Shown here: one piece after another, positions 26,268 to 34,138 of the stretch
Layout: each line of letters opens with the position of its first letter
Numbering within the stretch: the first letter of the stretch is position 1
Assembly: GCA_965224275.1 (NCBI GenBank)
Contig: CBDCYR010000005.1
Coordinates: 558,001 to 622,000 of the forward strand
DNA: 64,000 nt
Direction of reading: 5' to 3'
Origin: CAUZWH01 sp965224275
Lineage (GTDB): Bacteria; Pseudomonadota; Alphaproteobacteria; SHVV01
Notes under the pieces: model-generated
Databases searched by the model: none
Told to the model about the DNA's origin: nothing
Seen by the model: the letters and a program-made list of their open reading frames with translations, nothing else
Position numbers and translations under genes: made by a program

Positions 26268-27029
26268 TCAGCGAAACAGATCGAGATGTTCGGGCCGCAG
26301 CAGCGCCCGCGCGGTCATCCCGGTGCCGGCACCGGGGAAGCCACGCACATGCACGATCGGAGTCGCTTCCGCCGCTTGGCCCTGCAGCAACGACGCGGCC
26401 GCGGCCAACTCATCGGCCACCGCCACCTCGGTCGTTTCCAGCGACCGTCCAAACAAATCCGGCTTGCCCTTGAGATCGCGAATGGCAGGAACGCCGCACA
26501 GCCCGAGTGCGATGCCGACCGTGCCGGTGCGCCAAGCCCGCCCGACACTGTCGTTGATCATCACACCGACATCGGCGCCGCTGCGAATGCGCAACCGCTC
26601 ATGTATCACCGCGCAACTATTGTCGGGATCTTCCGGCAATAGCAGAACCTTATCGCCCTGGGCATCGACGTTCGAGCTGTCGACGCCGGCGTTCGCGACA
26701 ACGAACCCAAGCCGATGGACGACGACGATAAGGCCGGGCCGATGGCGCAAAACCTCGCTTGATTCACCCAGTATAACCTCAATCAGCCGTGCGTCCTTTT
26801 GGGTTTCCGCAGCCAGATCAATCGCCCGTTGGCTCGGGGTCACCGATGCCAGTTCGACCAGCCGGTTTTCCGATTTGGAGACAATCTTTTGTGCATAGAC
26901 CAGCACGTCGCCGCTGTGCAGTGCGAGCCCGGCCCGATCGAGCGCATCGAGCGTGATATCGATGAGGTCGTCGCCGGGGGAGACCTTCGGCACGCCCGGC
27001 AGGGCCGTCAGTTCGAGGGACGCCGCCAC
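26268..27029 (-). CDS. cofE: Coenzyme F420-0:L-glutamate ligase
   Basis: A 253-residue CofE-type ligase adding the gamma-linked glutamate tail to F420-0 with GTP. The family core is clear: LVYAQKIVSKSENR, VVANAGVDSSNVD, and MINDSVGRAWRTGTVGIALG. It has only the CofE domain; the nitroreductase-like domain fused in actinobacterial FbiB, which reduces dehydro-F420, is absent. That reduction, if needed, would have to be done elsewhere, and no separate homologue is visible here. It begins 15 bases after the stop of the F420 reductase gene. Confidence 0.95.
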   Translation of the reverse strand: MAASLELTALPGVPKVSPGDDLIDITLDALDRAGLALHSGDVLVYAQKIVSKSENRLVELASVTPSQRAIDLAAETQKDARLIEVILGESSEVLRHRPGLIVVVHRLGFVVANAGVDSSNVDAQGDKVLLLPEDPDNSCAVIHERLRIRSGADVGVMINDSVGRAWRTGTVGIALGLCGVPAIRDLKGKPDLFGRSLETTEVAVADELAAAASLLQGQAAEATPIVHVRGFPGAGTGMTARALLRPEHLDLFR

Positions 27030-27044
27030 GTTCGCCTCGGCCTA

Positions 27045-27734
27045 TCAGCTATCGTCGTTCGCTTGCGCGTTCGGTTCGCCGGAGATGCGGATGCCGGCGC
27101 CATCGATCTTGTAGCGTCGATTGATGAAGATCAGCACCGACGTCAGGGCTTCTCCAACCACGGCGTTGTCCAACGGTCCGGCGTGCCATCCGGTCATCGA
27201 TGCCGCTTGCGCGAGCTCGACCACACTTTGGCGAGCCTCGGGATCATCACCGAAGATCAGGACATCGCAGTCGATCGCGTGATCGAGATCGGCAAGATGC
27301 GCCGCCGCGACATTATGGAAGGCGGCGACGACACGGGTGCCATCGCCGAAAAAGGCTTGTGTCGCATGCGCCATGGTGCCGGTTTCCGGCAGTTGGACCC
27401 GGGCCACCTTGGGTGGATTGAGCGGCACCGTGGTATCGACGACGATCTTGCCGGCGGCCGTGTCCTTGATCGCATCGAGGATAGGTCGGTGGGTTTCCTT
27501 GGGCACCGCAAGCACGACGATATCGCCCCGCGCCGCGGCCTCCGCATTGTCGGTGCCGGTTACCGAGGCGAGGCCGAGATCGCCACACAATTCTGCCGCC
27601 GACGCGGCGCCGCGATCGGCCGCGCGCGATCCGATCACAACCGGATATCCCGCCTGCGCCCAACGCCGCGCCAGACCATTCCCCAAATCGCCGGTGCCGC
27701 CGATAACTGCGATCGTTGGTAACTCTGATGTCAT
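27045..27734 (-). CDS. fno: NADPH-dependent F420 reductase
   Basis: A 229-residue oxidoreductase that passes hydride between NADP(H) and F420. The N-terminal NADP-binding motif is IAVIGGTGDLGNGLARRW followed by VVIGSRAAD, and the F420-side segments STMAHATQ-like TMAHATQAFFGDG and VAAFHNVAAAHL match Fno/NpdG enzymes. It is the first intact gene of the F420 operon and supplies reduced cofactor to F420-dependent enzymes. Upstream, the remnant at 27823 is part of such an enzyme, so an intact operon probably began with it. Confidence 0.93.
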   Translation of the reverse strand: MTSELPTIAVIGGTGDLGNGLARRWAQAGYPVVIGSRAADRGAASAAELCGDLGLASVTGTDNAEAAARGDIVVLAVPKETHRPILDAIKDTAAGKIVVDTTVPLNPPKVARVQLPETGTMAHATQAFFGDGTRVVAAFHNVAAAHLADLDHAIDCDVLIFGDDPEARQSVVELAQAASMTGWHAGPLDNAVVGEALTSVLIFINRRYKIDGAGIRISGEPNAQANDDS

Positions 27735-27822
27735 GTGTCCCTACGTGTTCATTGCATTCACGTGATGCTCGAACCGTCCCACTCCCCCGAGTAGGACGGC
27801 CAAGTCGAGTCAGTTTGTCGAC

Positions 27823-28065
27823 TCACGTGTCGAAGAAATCGCCCGCCGCTTCCTTGAAGCGCTCGATCGCGCCAATTTGATCGGCCGGTGTTTTGCAGCC
27901 AGCGTTCATCGTCACACCGGATATATGGCTCACACCCATATCGCGATAGGTCGATATCTTTTTGGCCCAGTCGTCGGGCGTCCCCTCTCGCATCTGGATC
28001 ATGCATTCGATCTTAATGTCGGCAGGGTCACGACCGGCGTCACGCGCATGACCGGGACTGAGAGC
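27823..28065 (-). pseudogene. C-terminal remnant of LLM-class F420-dependent oxidoreductase
   Basis: About 80 codons ending in ERFKEAAGDFFDT keep the C-terminal signature of luciferase-like F420-dependent oxidoreductases: RDAGRDPADIKIECMIQMRE, GTPDDWAKK and GVSHISGVTMNAG. Homology begins near GHARDAGRDP; the codons before it (up to about 28158) do not resemble the family. The N-terminal 200 or more residues, with the flavin/F420 site, are missing. The break, near 28065, marks the boundary between the F420 locus and plasmid-like DNA. Confidence 0.75.
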
Positions 28066-28177
28066 AATCCACGGCTCAATTCTCGCGCACGATAGAGGAT
28101 GATGCCCGCGATTTAGTGTAAAAAGCAAGTAAATAACCAAATGTTGTTTTGCGGGCACGGTCCTGGGAGGCCGTGGG

Positions 28178-28411
28178 GTGCGAAGCGGGAAATATCTGCT
28201 GCTGTTTTCAGTAGCTTTAGTTTTGGTTACTGGATGCGGGAGGCAAGCTGAACTTGCCCGGTCTGAAGCAGACCGGGTGGAAAATATCGTTGCCGGGTTC
28301 GGTGAGGTAAAGAAAAACCCGTCGCGTGAATTTGCGCGCGTGAGGGTTGTTGAGGCGCCTTATATAACAGCCTTACCACAAATGATCTACTGTGCTATTG
28401 TGCGTTTATGA
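28178..28411 (+). CDS. Small lipoprotein of plasmid type
   Basis: A 77-residue protein with a lipoprotein signal: charged start RSGKYLLLF, hydrophobic core and the lipobox LVTGC near residue 20. The mature part is short and charged. It begins at a GTG preceded by GGGAGG, and its stop overlaps the parA start by four bases (ATGA), so it is translated with the partition genes. Size and position recall small entry-exclusion or TrbK-like lipoproteins of conjugative plasmids, but the sequence alone does not establish that. Confidence 0.6.
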   Translation: MRSGKYLLLFSVALVLVTGCGRQAELARSEADRVENIVAGFGEVKKNPSREFARVRVVEAPYITALPQMIYCAIVRL

Positions 28412-29031
28412 TTATCTCGTTTCTCAATCAAAAAGGTGGCGTCGGAAAGACCACACTCTCGATCAATGTCGCGGCTGCTCTAGCCTCCGGCAGGGACAGG
28501 GTGCTGTTGGTTGATGCTGACAAGCAGGGCTCGGCGAGCACCTGGGCAAGCCTGCGTGCAGATCCAGTATTTCAGGTTGTCAGCATTGCACGGGAAAACA
28601 TGGCTCAGGAGGCGATCAAGCTAGCAGCAGGATTTGCGCATACTGTCATTGATGGTCCGCCGCATGCCGAGCAGATCGCGCGCTCTTGCATCATTGCGTC
28701 GGATTTTGTGGCTTTACCAATTGAACCTTCCGGTCTCTCGACCTGGGCGACCGACCTGACCGTTCGGCAAGTGCGGGAGGCACAAGCTTACAAAGAATCC
28801 CTTAAATGTGGTATAGTGGTTTCCCGCAAAATAGGGAATACTATCATAGGCCGCGATATCCGCACGATGGCAGCAGAGGCCGGTATTACAATCCTAGCAT
28901 CGGAGATCGCGCAACGCGTCGGCTTTGCAGAGAGCATCACAATGGGCAAGACCATCATCGAGTGGAGTCCATTGAGCGCGGCTGCCAAGGAAGTCGAGAA
29001 CCTGACACGAGAAATTTTGAACCATGGCTAG
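28408..29031 (+). CDS. parA: ParA/ParF-family partition ATPase
   Basis: A 207-residue deviant Walker-A ATPase, the short (type Ib, ParF-like) form without an N-terminal DNA-binding domain. The motif is FLNQKGGVGKTTLSINVAAA, with VLLVDADKQGSAS as the second signature and VIDGPPHAEQI as Walker B. These ATPases coat the nucleoid and distribute plasmids together with a small centromere-binding protein. The 100-aa ribbon-helix-helix gene overlapping its 3' end fits that role. Segregation genes next to a truncated F420 gene mark plasmid-derived DNA now in continuity with chromosomal genes. Confidence 0.9.
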   Translation: MIISFLNQKGGVGKTTLSINVAAALASGRDRVLLVDADKQGSASTWASLRADPVFQVVSIARENMAQEAIKLAAGFAHTVIDGPPHAEQIARSCIIASDFVALPIEPSGLSTWATDLTVRQVREAQAYKESLKCGIVVSRKIGNTIIGRDIRTMAAEAGITILASEIAQRVGFAESITMGKTIIEWSPLSAAAKEVENLTREILNHG

Positions 29032-29326
29032 AAAAACCTTCACGGTGGCACCGAAGCCCGGACATCTAACGACTGAGGAGATCGAAGCGTACGAGAAAGG
29101 TGGTGCCGGGCAGGACAAAAGGTCTGTCGCGAAGGGTTCTGCGGTGGAATCGTCGAAACCTTCCGAACCTACCAAACGTCTGAGTCTCGACCTACCGGCA
29201 AGCGTGCACACCCGTTTTAAGACAGCCTGCAGTGCCACCGGGCGTAAGATGGCCGGTGAGCTTCTGGTTCTGATTGAACACCGGGCAGCCGAACTCGAAT
29301 CTGAGGCTGGAATTTCACGCAAATAA
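29024..29326 (+). CDS. Ribbon-helix-helix centromere-binding protein (ParG-like)
   Basis: A 100-residue protein overlapping parA by eight bases. The first half is polar and probably disordered. The second half, KRLSLDLPASVHTRFKTACS followed by KMAGELLVLIEHR, has the beta-strand/helix/helix pattern of MetJ/Arc-type DNA-binding dimers. With a ParF-like ATPase upstream, this matches ParG and other type Ib partition adaptors, which bind the centromere with the folded part and stimulate the ATPase with the flexible tail. It may also repress its own operon. Confidence 0.75.
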   Translation: MARKTFTVAPKPGHLTTEEIEAYEKGGAGQDKRSVAKGSAVESSKPSEPTKRLSLDLPASVHTRFKTACSATGRKMAGELLVLIEHRAAELESEAGISRK

Positions 29327-29379
29327 GGTCACAGCACTCCGTAGGCCGCTCCTTGGCCCCGGGAGCTAAAAAAGAAAAA

Positions 29380-29401
29380 GGGGCGGGCCGAAGCCCGCCC
29401 C
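29380..29401 (-). terminator. Rho-independent terminator for minus-strand transcripts
   Basis: A 9-bp perfect stem, GGGGCGGGC with GCCCGCCCC, closes a UUCG-type loop when read on the minus strand. The A-rich run just to its left on the plus strand gives the U-tract. It would end transcripts coming from the porin remnant and lies 53 bp after the partition operon stop. Confidence 0.85.
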
Positions 29402-29426
29402 TGCCTTATCCGACCTTGCGATCGGC

Positions 29427-29786
29427 TTAGAAGTTGATCTTGGTGCCAACAAGGGCGACGGTTGCCTTATTTCCGACTCCGCCGTCATCGATATCCCAGA
29501 ACTGGACTTCGGCCCCCAGCGAAACTCCGCCGCCTAGGGCGTAGTTGGCACCGAGGGAAACCGCGGAAACGACGTTGTCGGAACTGACGCCCTGGGCCCT
29601 TTCGGTATTCGCATAGGTGATGCCGTAGCGCCACGGCCCCATGGAATGGACCGCTCCGACCGCTATCGTGGTGCGGTCGAAGTTGCCGACCCTGCCGTTG
29701 TCGTCCACAGAGTAGTTGCCGCTGACGGTGATCCCCTGCACGGTGGTAGAGAGGCCGATGATCCATTCGCTTCGGTCTTCGAACAT
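29427..29786 (-). pseudogene. C-terminal remnant of an outer-membrane porin
   Basis: About 119 codons of alternating beta-strand sequence (WIIGLSTTVQGITVSGNYSV, GPWRYGITYANTERA, NYALGGGVSLGAEVQFW) ending in TKINF; a terminal phenylalanine is the outer-membrane insertion signal of porins. This equals the last six or so strands of a Gram-negative porin of about 350 residues. The signal peptide and first strands are missing. It is followed by its own terminator. Upstream it is fused to an unrelated flavoprotein 5' end, so it is not expressed as a porin. Confidence 0.75.
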
Positions 29787-29787
29787 C

Positions 29788-29974
29788 GTAGAATCCCCGG
29801 CTTCAAGCCTGCCCGCAGCGCATCAAGGCCGGTCGGCATCAACCCTTCGCCGCGAAAAACGCGTTCGAAACTGTCGGCGCGCTCGATGAGGTCGACGTCT
29901 ATGCCGTTGCGGGCTAGCAGCAACGCAGTCGCGGCACCGGCCGGTCCAGCGCCGACAACGACAACACGCGGCAC
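29788..29974 (-). pseudogene. N-terminal remnant of FAD-dependent monooxygenase
   Basis: About 62 codons from a GTG at 29974: VPRVVVVGAGPAGAATALLL is the GxGxxG FAD-binding fold, followed by VDLIERADSFERVFRGEGLM, typical of the start of flavoprotein monooxygenases/geranylgeranyl-reductase-like enzymes. The frame then runs into porin sequence in another phase near 29790. Only the dinucleotide-binding start remains. Confidence 0.7.
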
Positions 29975-29999
29975 CCTTGACCCACGGCCGCGCAAGGTG

Positions 30000-30479
30000 T
30001 CAGAGCAGCTTGATCGCGGCGATGATCACGGTAATGGCGCCGATCTGTAGGCCGGCGATCCATTTGAGGGTGTCGGTGATTGTTTTGGTGAGCCTGGTCT
30101 CGAGCTTGGCCATGTCGGCCCGGAGGGATGCTTCGAGCTTTTCCATGTCGCCCCGGAAGGATGCTTCGAGCTTTTCCATGTCGCCCCGGAGCTTCTCCAT
30201 GTCGGCCCGGACGGATGCTTCGAGCTTCTCCATGTCGGCCCGGAGGGATGCTTCGAGCTTCGCCATGTCGGCCCGGAGGGATGCTTCGAGCTTCTGCATG
30301 TCGGTCCGGAGGGATGTTCCGAGCTTCTCCATGTCTCCGGTGGTTGCGAAGTGGTCGTTTATTTGCTGTGCGTGCAGGCGCACGTGTGCGGCGGCCTGTT
30401 TCTCGGGAACGCCGGTGGCGATCAGTTCCTCGATGGCGGCGTGGGTGTCGAAGACGATGGTGCTTTGTGCCATGGCCAT
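30000..30479 (-). CDS. Hendecad-repeat coiled-coil protein with C-terminal membrane anchor (DUF1640-like)
   Basis: A 159-residue protein. After a short N-terminal domain (TIVFDTHAAIEELIATGVPE, typical of DUF1640/CCDC90-like proteins), residues about 60-130 are 11-residue repeats of the form KLEASLRADMA, about seven units with one shortened to KLRGDME. Eleven-residue periodicity gives a nearly straight right-handed coil. The C-terminal 25 residues, LKWIAGLQIGAITVIIAAIKLL, form one membrane span with almost no tail. The DNA repeats are about 33 bp and highly similar, so copy number may vary between strains. Function is unknown; the family is common in phage and plasmid genomes. Confidence 0.8.
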   Translation of the reverse strand: MAMAQSTIVFDTHAAIEELIATGVPEKQAAAHVRLHAQQINDHFATTGDMEKLGTSLRTDMQKLEASLRADMAKLEASLRADMEKLEASVRADMEKLRGDMEKLEASFRGDMEKLEASLRADMAKLETRLTKTITDTLKWIAGLQIGAITVIIAAIKLL

Positions 30480-30663
30480 ATCCTATGTCCTCTCCGGGAG
30501 GTTGTGAAGAACAGGACCGGGCTGGGATCTCCGGATCTGCCGGGTTCTGTTGTCTCGTGTTTCTGGCTTTGCTTGGCTGCTATTCAGCGTGCTGCGATTT
30601 CTTCCAGTCGCGCCAGCTCTTGAACCGCGCTGGGGGTTTAGGCGTCGAGCAAAGCGGGGACGT

Positions 30664-31143
30664 CTAAAGACGCTTTCCGCGGCGCCAATCCCAGGGGGCC
30701 GTAAACTGACTGGTCCAGATGCCGCGGTTTGCTTTTTTGGCGGCAGCTTCATGGTTTACATATGCGGTGGAGTATCTGCGATAGGCCAGTGCCCAACCGT
30801 TTGAGACCATCCATTGGTTGAGGTTGCGGGATCCGAGGTGGCAGACAGCGACGATGCGGCCGTAGCGGTCGCGATCGCGTTCTTCGCAAACCACGGTTTG
30901 TCCGTTTATTAGACGGACGAGCGCAGTTGTGGCGGCGCGTCCACATGCCCATGAAGTCGAGCCGCGCTGGCAATGCTGACGACTCTCGGGTGCATCGATC
31001 CCATGTAGCCGGATCTTTGTGCCGCTGATGACCAAGCTATCGCCGTCGACGATTCTGGCCTGGCCGATGATGTTTGCGGCGGGCGCGGGTGATGAGAAGG
31101 TGAGCAAAGCTGTTACGCCGAAAACTAAAAGTTTCATGGTCAT
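30664..31143 (-). CDS. Secreted thermonuclease-family (SNase) protein
   Basis: A 159-residue staphylococcal-nuclease-like protein. A signal peptide (about residues 1-20, ending SSPAPAA) is followed by ARIVDGDSLVISGTKIRLHG and GIDAPESRQHC, which includes the metal-binding aspartate region, and by ERDRDRYGRIVAVC, which includes the catalytic arginine region, then NQWMVSNGWALAYRRYS. I chose the ATG at 31143, with GGGAG before it. These OB-fold nucleases occur often on conjugative plasmids, where they may act on DNA in the periplasm. It is probably exported. Confidence 0.9.
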   Translation of the reverse strand: MTMKLLVFGVTALLTFSSPAPAANIIGQARIVDGDSLVISGTKIRLHGIDAPESRQHCQRGSTSWACGRAATTALVRLINGQTVVCEERDRDRYGRIVAVCHLGSRNLNQWMVSNGWALAYRRYSTAYVNHEAAAKKANRGIWTSQFTAPWDWRRGKRL

Positions 31144-31278
31144 TGTCCGCTCCCTGGTCTTGATTCTTTCGAAATTCAAACCTCTACCAGCTTCTACTTT
31201 AACGTTGGTGGTGGGAGGCGGTGGCAGTGTGGGGATAGCAAGGGTGTGGTTTGGATGCTCGATTATGTGGCGTGGGTG

Positions 31279-31566
31279 TTACGACGTTCGGGCTGCTTTT
31301 TTGAGCGATTTGCCGGGTCTGAATTTCAGATGATTCTTGGCTTTGATGTGGATGGTTTCGCCGGTTTTGGGATTGCGGCCTTTGTGGGCGGGGCGTTTGA
31401 TGATGGTGAAGGTGCCGAAATTGCGGATGTTGTAGTGCTGTTGTTTTTTTAGAGTATTCATACCGGTTGCGATTCCGGCGAATACGAGATCGATCGTTCG
31501 TTTGGCGTCGCGGTGGGACATATTGCCGTTTTTTGCGATGTTCTCGATCAGTGCTGTTTTGGTCAT
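31279..31566 (-). CDS. HU/IHF-family DNA-bending protein
   Basis: A 95-residue nucleoid-type protein. The N-terminal helices MTKTALIENIAKNGNMSHRD are followed by IRNFGTFTIIKRPAHKGRNP (the strand leading to the DNA-binding arm with the conserved RNPKTG) and KFRPGKSLKKAA. It is more basic and divergent than chromosomal HU. Upstream of its ATG is GGAGGTACC-like sequence. Its position in the plasmid-like block suggests an accessory HU. It is clearly distinct from the ihfA remnant at 34139. Confidence 0.92.
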   Translation of the reverse strand: MTKTALIENIAKNGNMSHRDAKRTIDLVFAGIATGMNTLKKQQHYNIRNFGTFTIIKRPAHKGRNPKTGETIHIKAKNHLKFRPGKSLKKAARTS

Positions 31567-31594
31567 GGGAGGTACCTGCTGGTAGGGGGGGGCG

Positions 31595-31951
31595 TTATTT
31601 AGGTTGGGTTCCGTCTGGTTCGAGTAGACCGTGGCGAATAAGGCGCGCGGTGATGGCGCCGGGTGTTCGTTGGTGGCGTTGGGCGAGATCGCGGAGTGGG
31701 ATGCCGAGGTGGAATGAGGAGCGCAGGGCTTCGTCTTCTTGGGAATTCCAGGGGTGTCCGGCTCGGTGTTGAGTCTCTTGGCGGTTTGATTTATCGGCTT
31801 CGTGGCGCAGGACCGCGATTGCGATCGATAGGGCGCTGTTGATGTCGGGTTGCAGGTAAATCAGGTTGTCTTGGCCGAGAACTTCGCCTGTCTTGGGATC
31901 GTGGCCGTTGGCGAGGGCGGCAAGGATTTCGCTGGCTTTTAAGAGGTCCAT
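31595..31951 (-). CDS. Small protein with C-terminal SANT/HTH-like domain
   Basis: A 118-residue protein. The N-terminal half (LLKASEILAALANGHDPKTG, then GQDNLIYLQPDINSALSIAI) matches a domain often found at the N-terminus of plasmid or phage helper proteins. The C-terminal AGHPWNSQEDEALRSSFHLG and RDLAQRHQRTPGAITARLIR form a helix-turn-helix with the W-x3-ED signature of Myb/SANT-like folds that are also appended to helicases. It ends 28 bp before the HU-family gene start, so the two are probably co-transcribed. DNA binding is likely but the role is unknown. Confidence 0.65.
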   Translation of the reverse strand: MDLLKASEILAALANGHDPKTGEVLGQDNLIYLQPDINSALSIAIAVLRHEADKSNRQETQHRAGHPWNSQEDEALRSSFHLGIPLRDLAQRHQRTPGAITARLIRHGLLEPDGTQPK

Positions 31952-31998
31952 GGTTGGGATTGGTTGGTTAGTTGCGGGGTCGCTCCTGGGGAGCTGGT

Positions 31999-33203
31999 TT
32001 AGTAGCGAATGCTGAGGCCTTTGCCCTGTCCTTCGCTGATTTCTTCGCGTTGTTTCCTTTCTTGGATGATCTTTTCGTATTTTTGGTGGTGTTGGCTCAG
32101 GTCTTCGAGCTGACGTTCTTTGAGGTCCTGCAGTTTATTGCGTGTGTGGGAGTCGAGGGCGGGGGTGTCGATTAGTTTTGTGAGGGGTGCTTGAACCGTG
32201 TCCGGGTATTGGTAGTGGTGGATTGGGTCGTTGTTGTATTCGGCCCTGGCTTTTTGGTAGCTGGCGATGTCTCTCATGGTTTCGCGGTACGCTTTGCGGG
32301 CCTCTTTTTGTTCCGGCGTGGTGGCGTTTTGATCGGCTTGTTTTTGGTGGGTTTCTTCTGTGCGGGACTGTTCTATGGATTTCTTGGCGTCGGCGTGGCG
32401 TTCGGCGATTTGGCCGTAGAGCTGCTCGAGACGGAGTTTGGTGTCGTGGTGTTCGAGTTCGTTTTTGAAATCCGGATTGGTGAGGAGTTGTTTGGTCTCG
32501 CGCCAGTTGCGATCGCTGTTGGCAGACCATTGTGAATAGCCGGGGCTGGTGATGAGTGGGAGGCCAAGCATATCGGTGGATCGTTCCAGGGTGTTGTAGG
32601 TCTTGGCAAGGGTGGCGGAGGCGTCGAAATGGGCCTGGAGTTTTTGTAGTTTTTCGGGATCGGGCGGGGTTGGTTGTTGTGGGGCTTGGTGGTGTTCTTC
32701 GCGAGTTTCGCGGAGCTTGGCGATCTCCTTGTTGAAGTTGGTGACGATGCCGTTGAGTTGGTGTCTCGAGTGCGCTGCGAGTGCGGGGTTGGCGGCGAGG
32801 ATTTCGGTGCGTAGTCGCAGTGCTGCGTAGCTGGGCTCCTCGAGGATGTTGAAGTCGGGGGATGTTGGGACGCCCATTTTCTGCCAGGTACCGATGATTT
32901 CGCGACATTCTTTGTGGCATTTGGCGGCGTAGTTGGCTTCGCCTGTCAGTTTGTTGAGATTGTCGAGGGATTGGGGTTCGAGGGTGTTGCTGTCGCGCAG
33001 GGTTTGGATGCGTGCGTAGAGGGCGCGAAAGTCCTTGTGATCGATAATTGTGGAGTTGTTGTCGAGCGCTTCTTCTTTGTAGGTGCGCCAGTCGCGTAGC
33101 ACGTTTGCGTATTCTTTTTGGTTGGTTTGGATGTGGTGTCGCTGCGCGATTTCTTTGTCGACGGTGGATAGTGTTTCGTGCAGCGATGTGCGGGCGTTCG
33201 GTC
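31999..33203 (-). pseudogene. C-terminal ~400 residues of a large, charged coiled-coil plasmid protein
   Basis: The open frame enters from the IS5-family element at 33207 and continues for about 400 codons to ISEGQGKGLSIRY. It is rich in Glu, Gln, Lys, Asn and His with long predicted helices, and has more A/T-rich codons than the chromosomal genes. Long helical tails of this kind end TraA/MobA-type relaxases, and the plasmid context would suit one, but I see no relaxase motif because that end is missing. The IS has replaced its upstream part. I do not recognise the family. Confidence 0.55.
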
Positions 33204-33206
33204 TGA

Positions 33207-34138
33207 GAGTCCGACTCGAAACTCTATGTTTGATAACAGTACCTTGCGAGCCGCCTTGTGAGGAGTCGGATGTTGGCGACAAGAATCCATGCCTGTGCGG
33301 AGGAGATTGATTTCTCCCAATCCTTGGCCAGTCGACGGCATCGGTTGAGCCAGGCGAAGGTCCTCTCGACGACCCATCGTCTGGGCAGGAGCTCGAAGCC
33401 CTGGGCGGTGTCTGAGCGCTTGATGATCTCGAGCTTCCAGCGGCCGATGTCCTCAAGGGCGCCCTCGAGTTTCGGTCCCGCGTAGGCGGCGTCGGCGAAG
33501 AGGTGACGCAGCCGGGGGAAGCGATGACGGATCGATTTGAGGACCTCGGGCGCGCCGTCGCGGTCCTGGATATCGGCTGCGTGCACGATCAGGCCGACCA
33601 GCAGGCCGAGTGTATCGGTGACGATGTGACGCTTGCGGCCCTTGATCTTCTTGCCCGCGTCATAGCCCCGAACACCACCGCTTTCCGTGGTTTTCACGCT
33701 CTGGCTGTCGATCACCCCGGCGCTCGGGCCGGCCTCGCGTCCTTCCAGCTCCCGGGCCGCCATGACCAGGTGATGGTTGATGCTCTCCAGCAGGCCGTTG
33801 GAGCGCCAGTCGTAGAAATAGCGCTGGACCGTGGAAGGCGGAGGGAAGTCGTTCGGCAACATCGCCCACTGGCAGCCCGTCGAGGCCATGTACATGACCG
33901 CATCCATGACATGGCGCAGGTCCGTCGTCCTCGGCCGGCCGATCTTCTTGCGCGGCGGCATGAGCGGCGCGATCAACGCCCACTCTCGATCCGTCAGGTC
34001 GCTTGCGTAGCGCCCGCCACGGCGCTCATAATTCGGACGAGTGATTTCGGTCCACATGTTGTGCCTCCTCGTTTGCTTTGACACAACCGAGTAAGCCACA
34101 ACCGACTGAAATCACTCAACTAGTTTCGGGTTGGCCTC
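33207..34138 (-). mobile_element. IS5-family insertion sequence, copy 2 (932 bp)
   Basis: It has the same length and ends as the copy at 7022-7953. The flanking trinucleotides differ: TGA at 33204-33206 and TAA at 34139-34141. Both fit the TNA target preference but they are not a duplication. The left side cuts a large helical protein and the right side cuts ihfA. Two different target halves brought together by one IS indicate a deletion or recombination between IS copies. Confidence 0.92.
33224..34057 (-). CDS. IS5-family DDE transposase, copy 2
   Basis: A 277-residue transposase identical to copy 1 except one residue: EKSISSAQAW here, EKSIASAQAW in copy 1. The catalytic aspartates (GVIDSQSVK, HLFADAAYAG) and glutamate (VERTFAWLN) are all intact. 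The frame remains open past the ATG at 34057 to the IS end, but the GAGGAGG site supports 34057. Near-identity with copy 1 indicates recent transposition or gene conversion. Confidence 0.93.
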   Translation of the reverse strand: MWTEITRPNYERRGGRYASDLTDREWALIAPLMPPRKKIGRPRTTDLRHVMDAVMYMASTGCQWAMLPNDFPPPSTVQRYFYDWRSNGLLESINHHLVMAARELEGREAGPSAGVIDSQSVKTTESGGVRGYDAGKKIKGRKRHIVTDTLGLLVGLIVHAADIQDRDGAPEVLKSIRHRFPRLRHLFADAAYAGPKLEGALEDIGRWKLEIIKRSDTAQGFELLPRRWVVERTFAWLNRCRRLAKDWEKSISSAQAWILVANIRLLTRRLARYCYQT

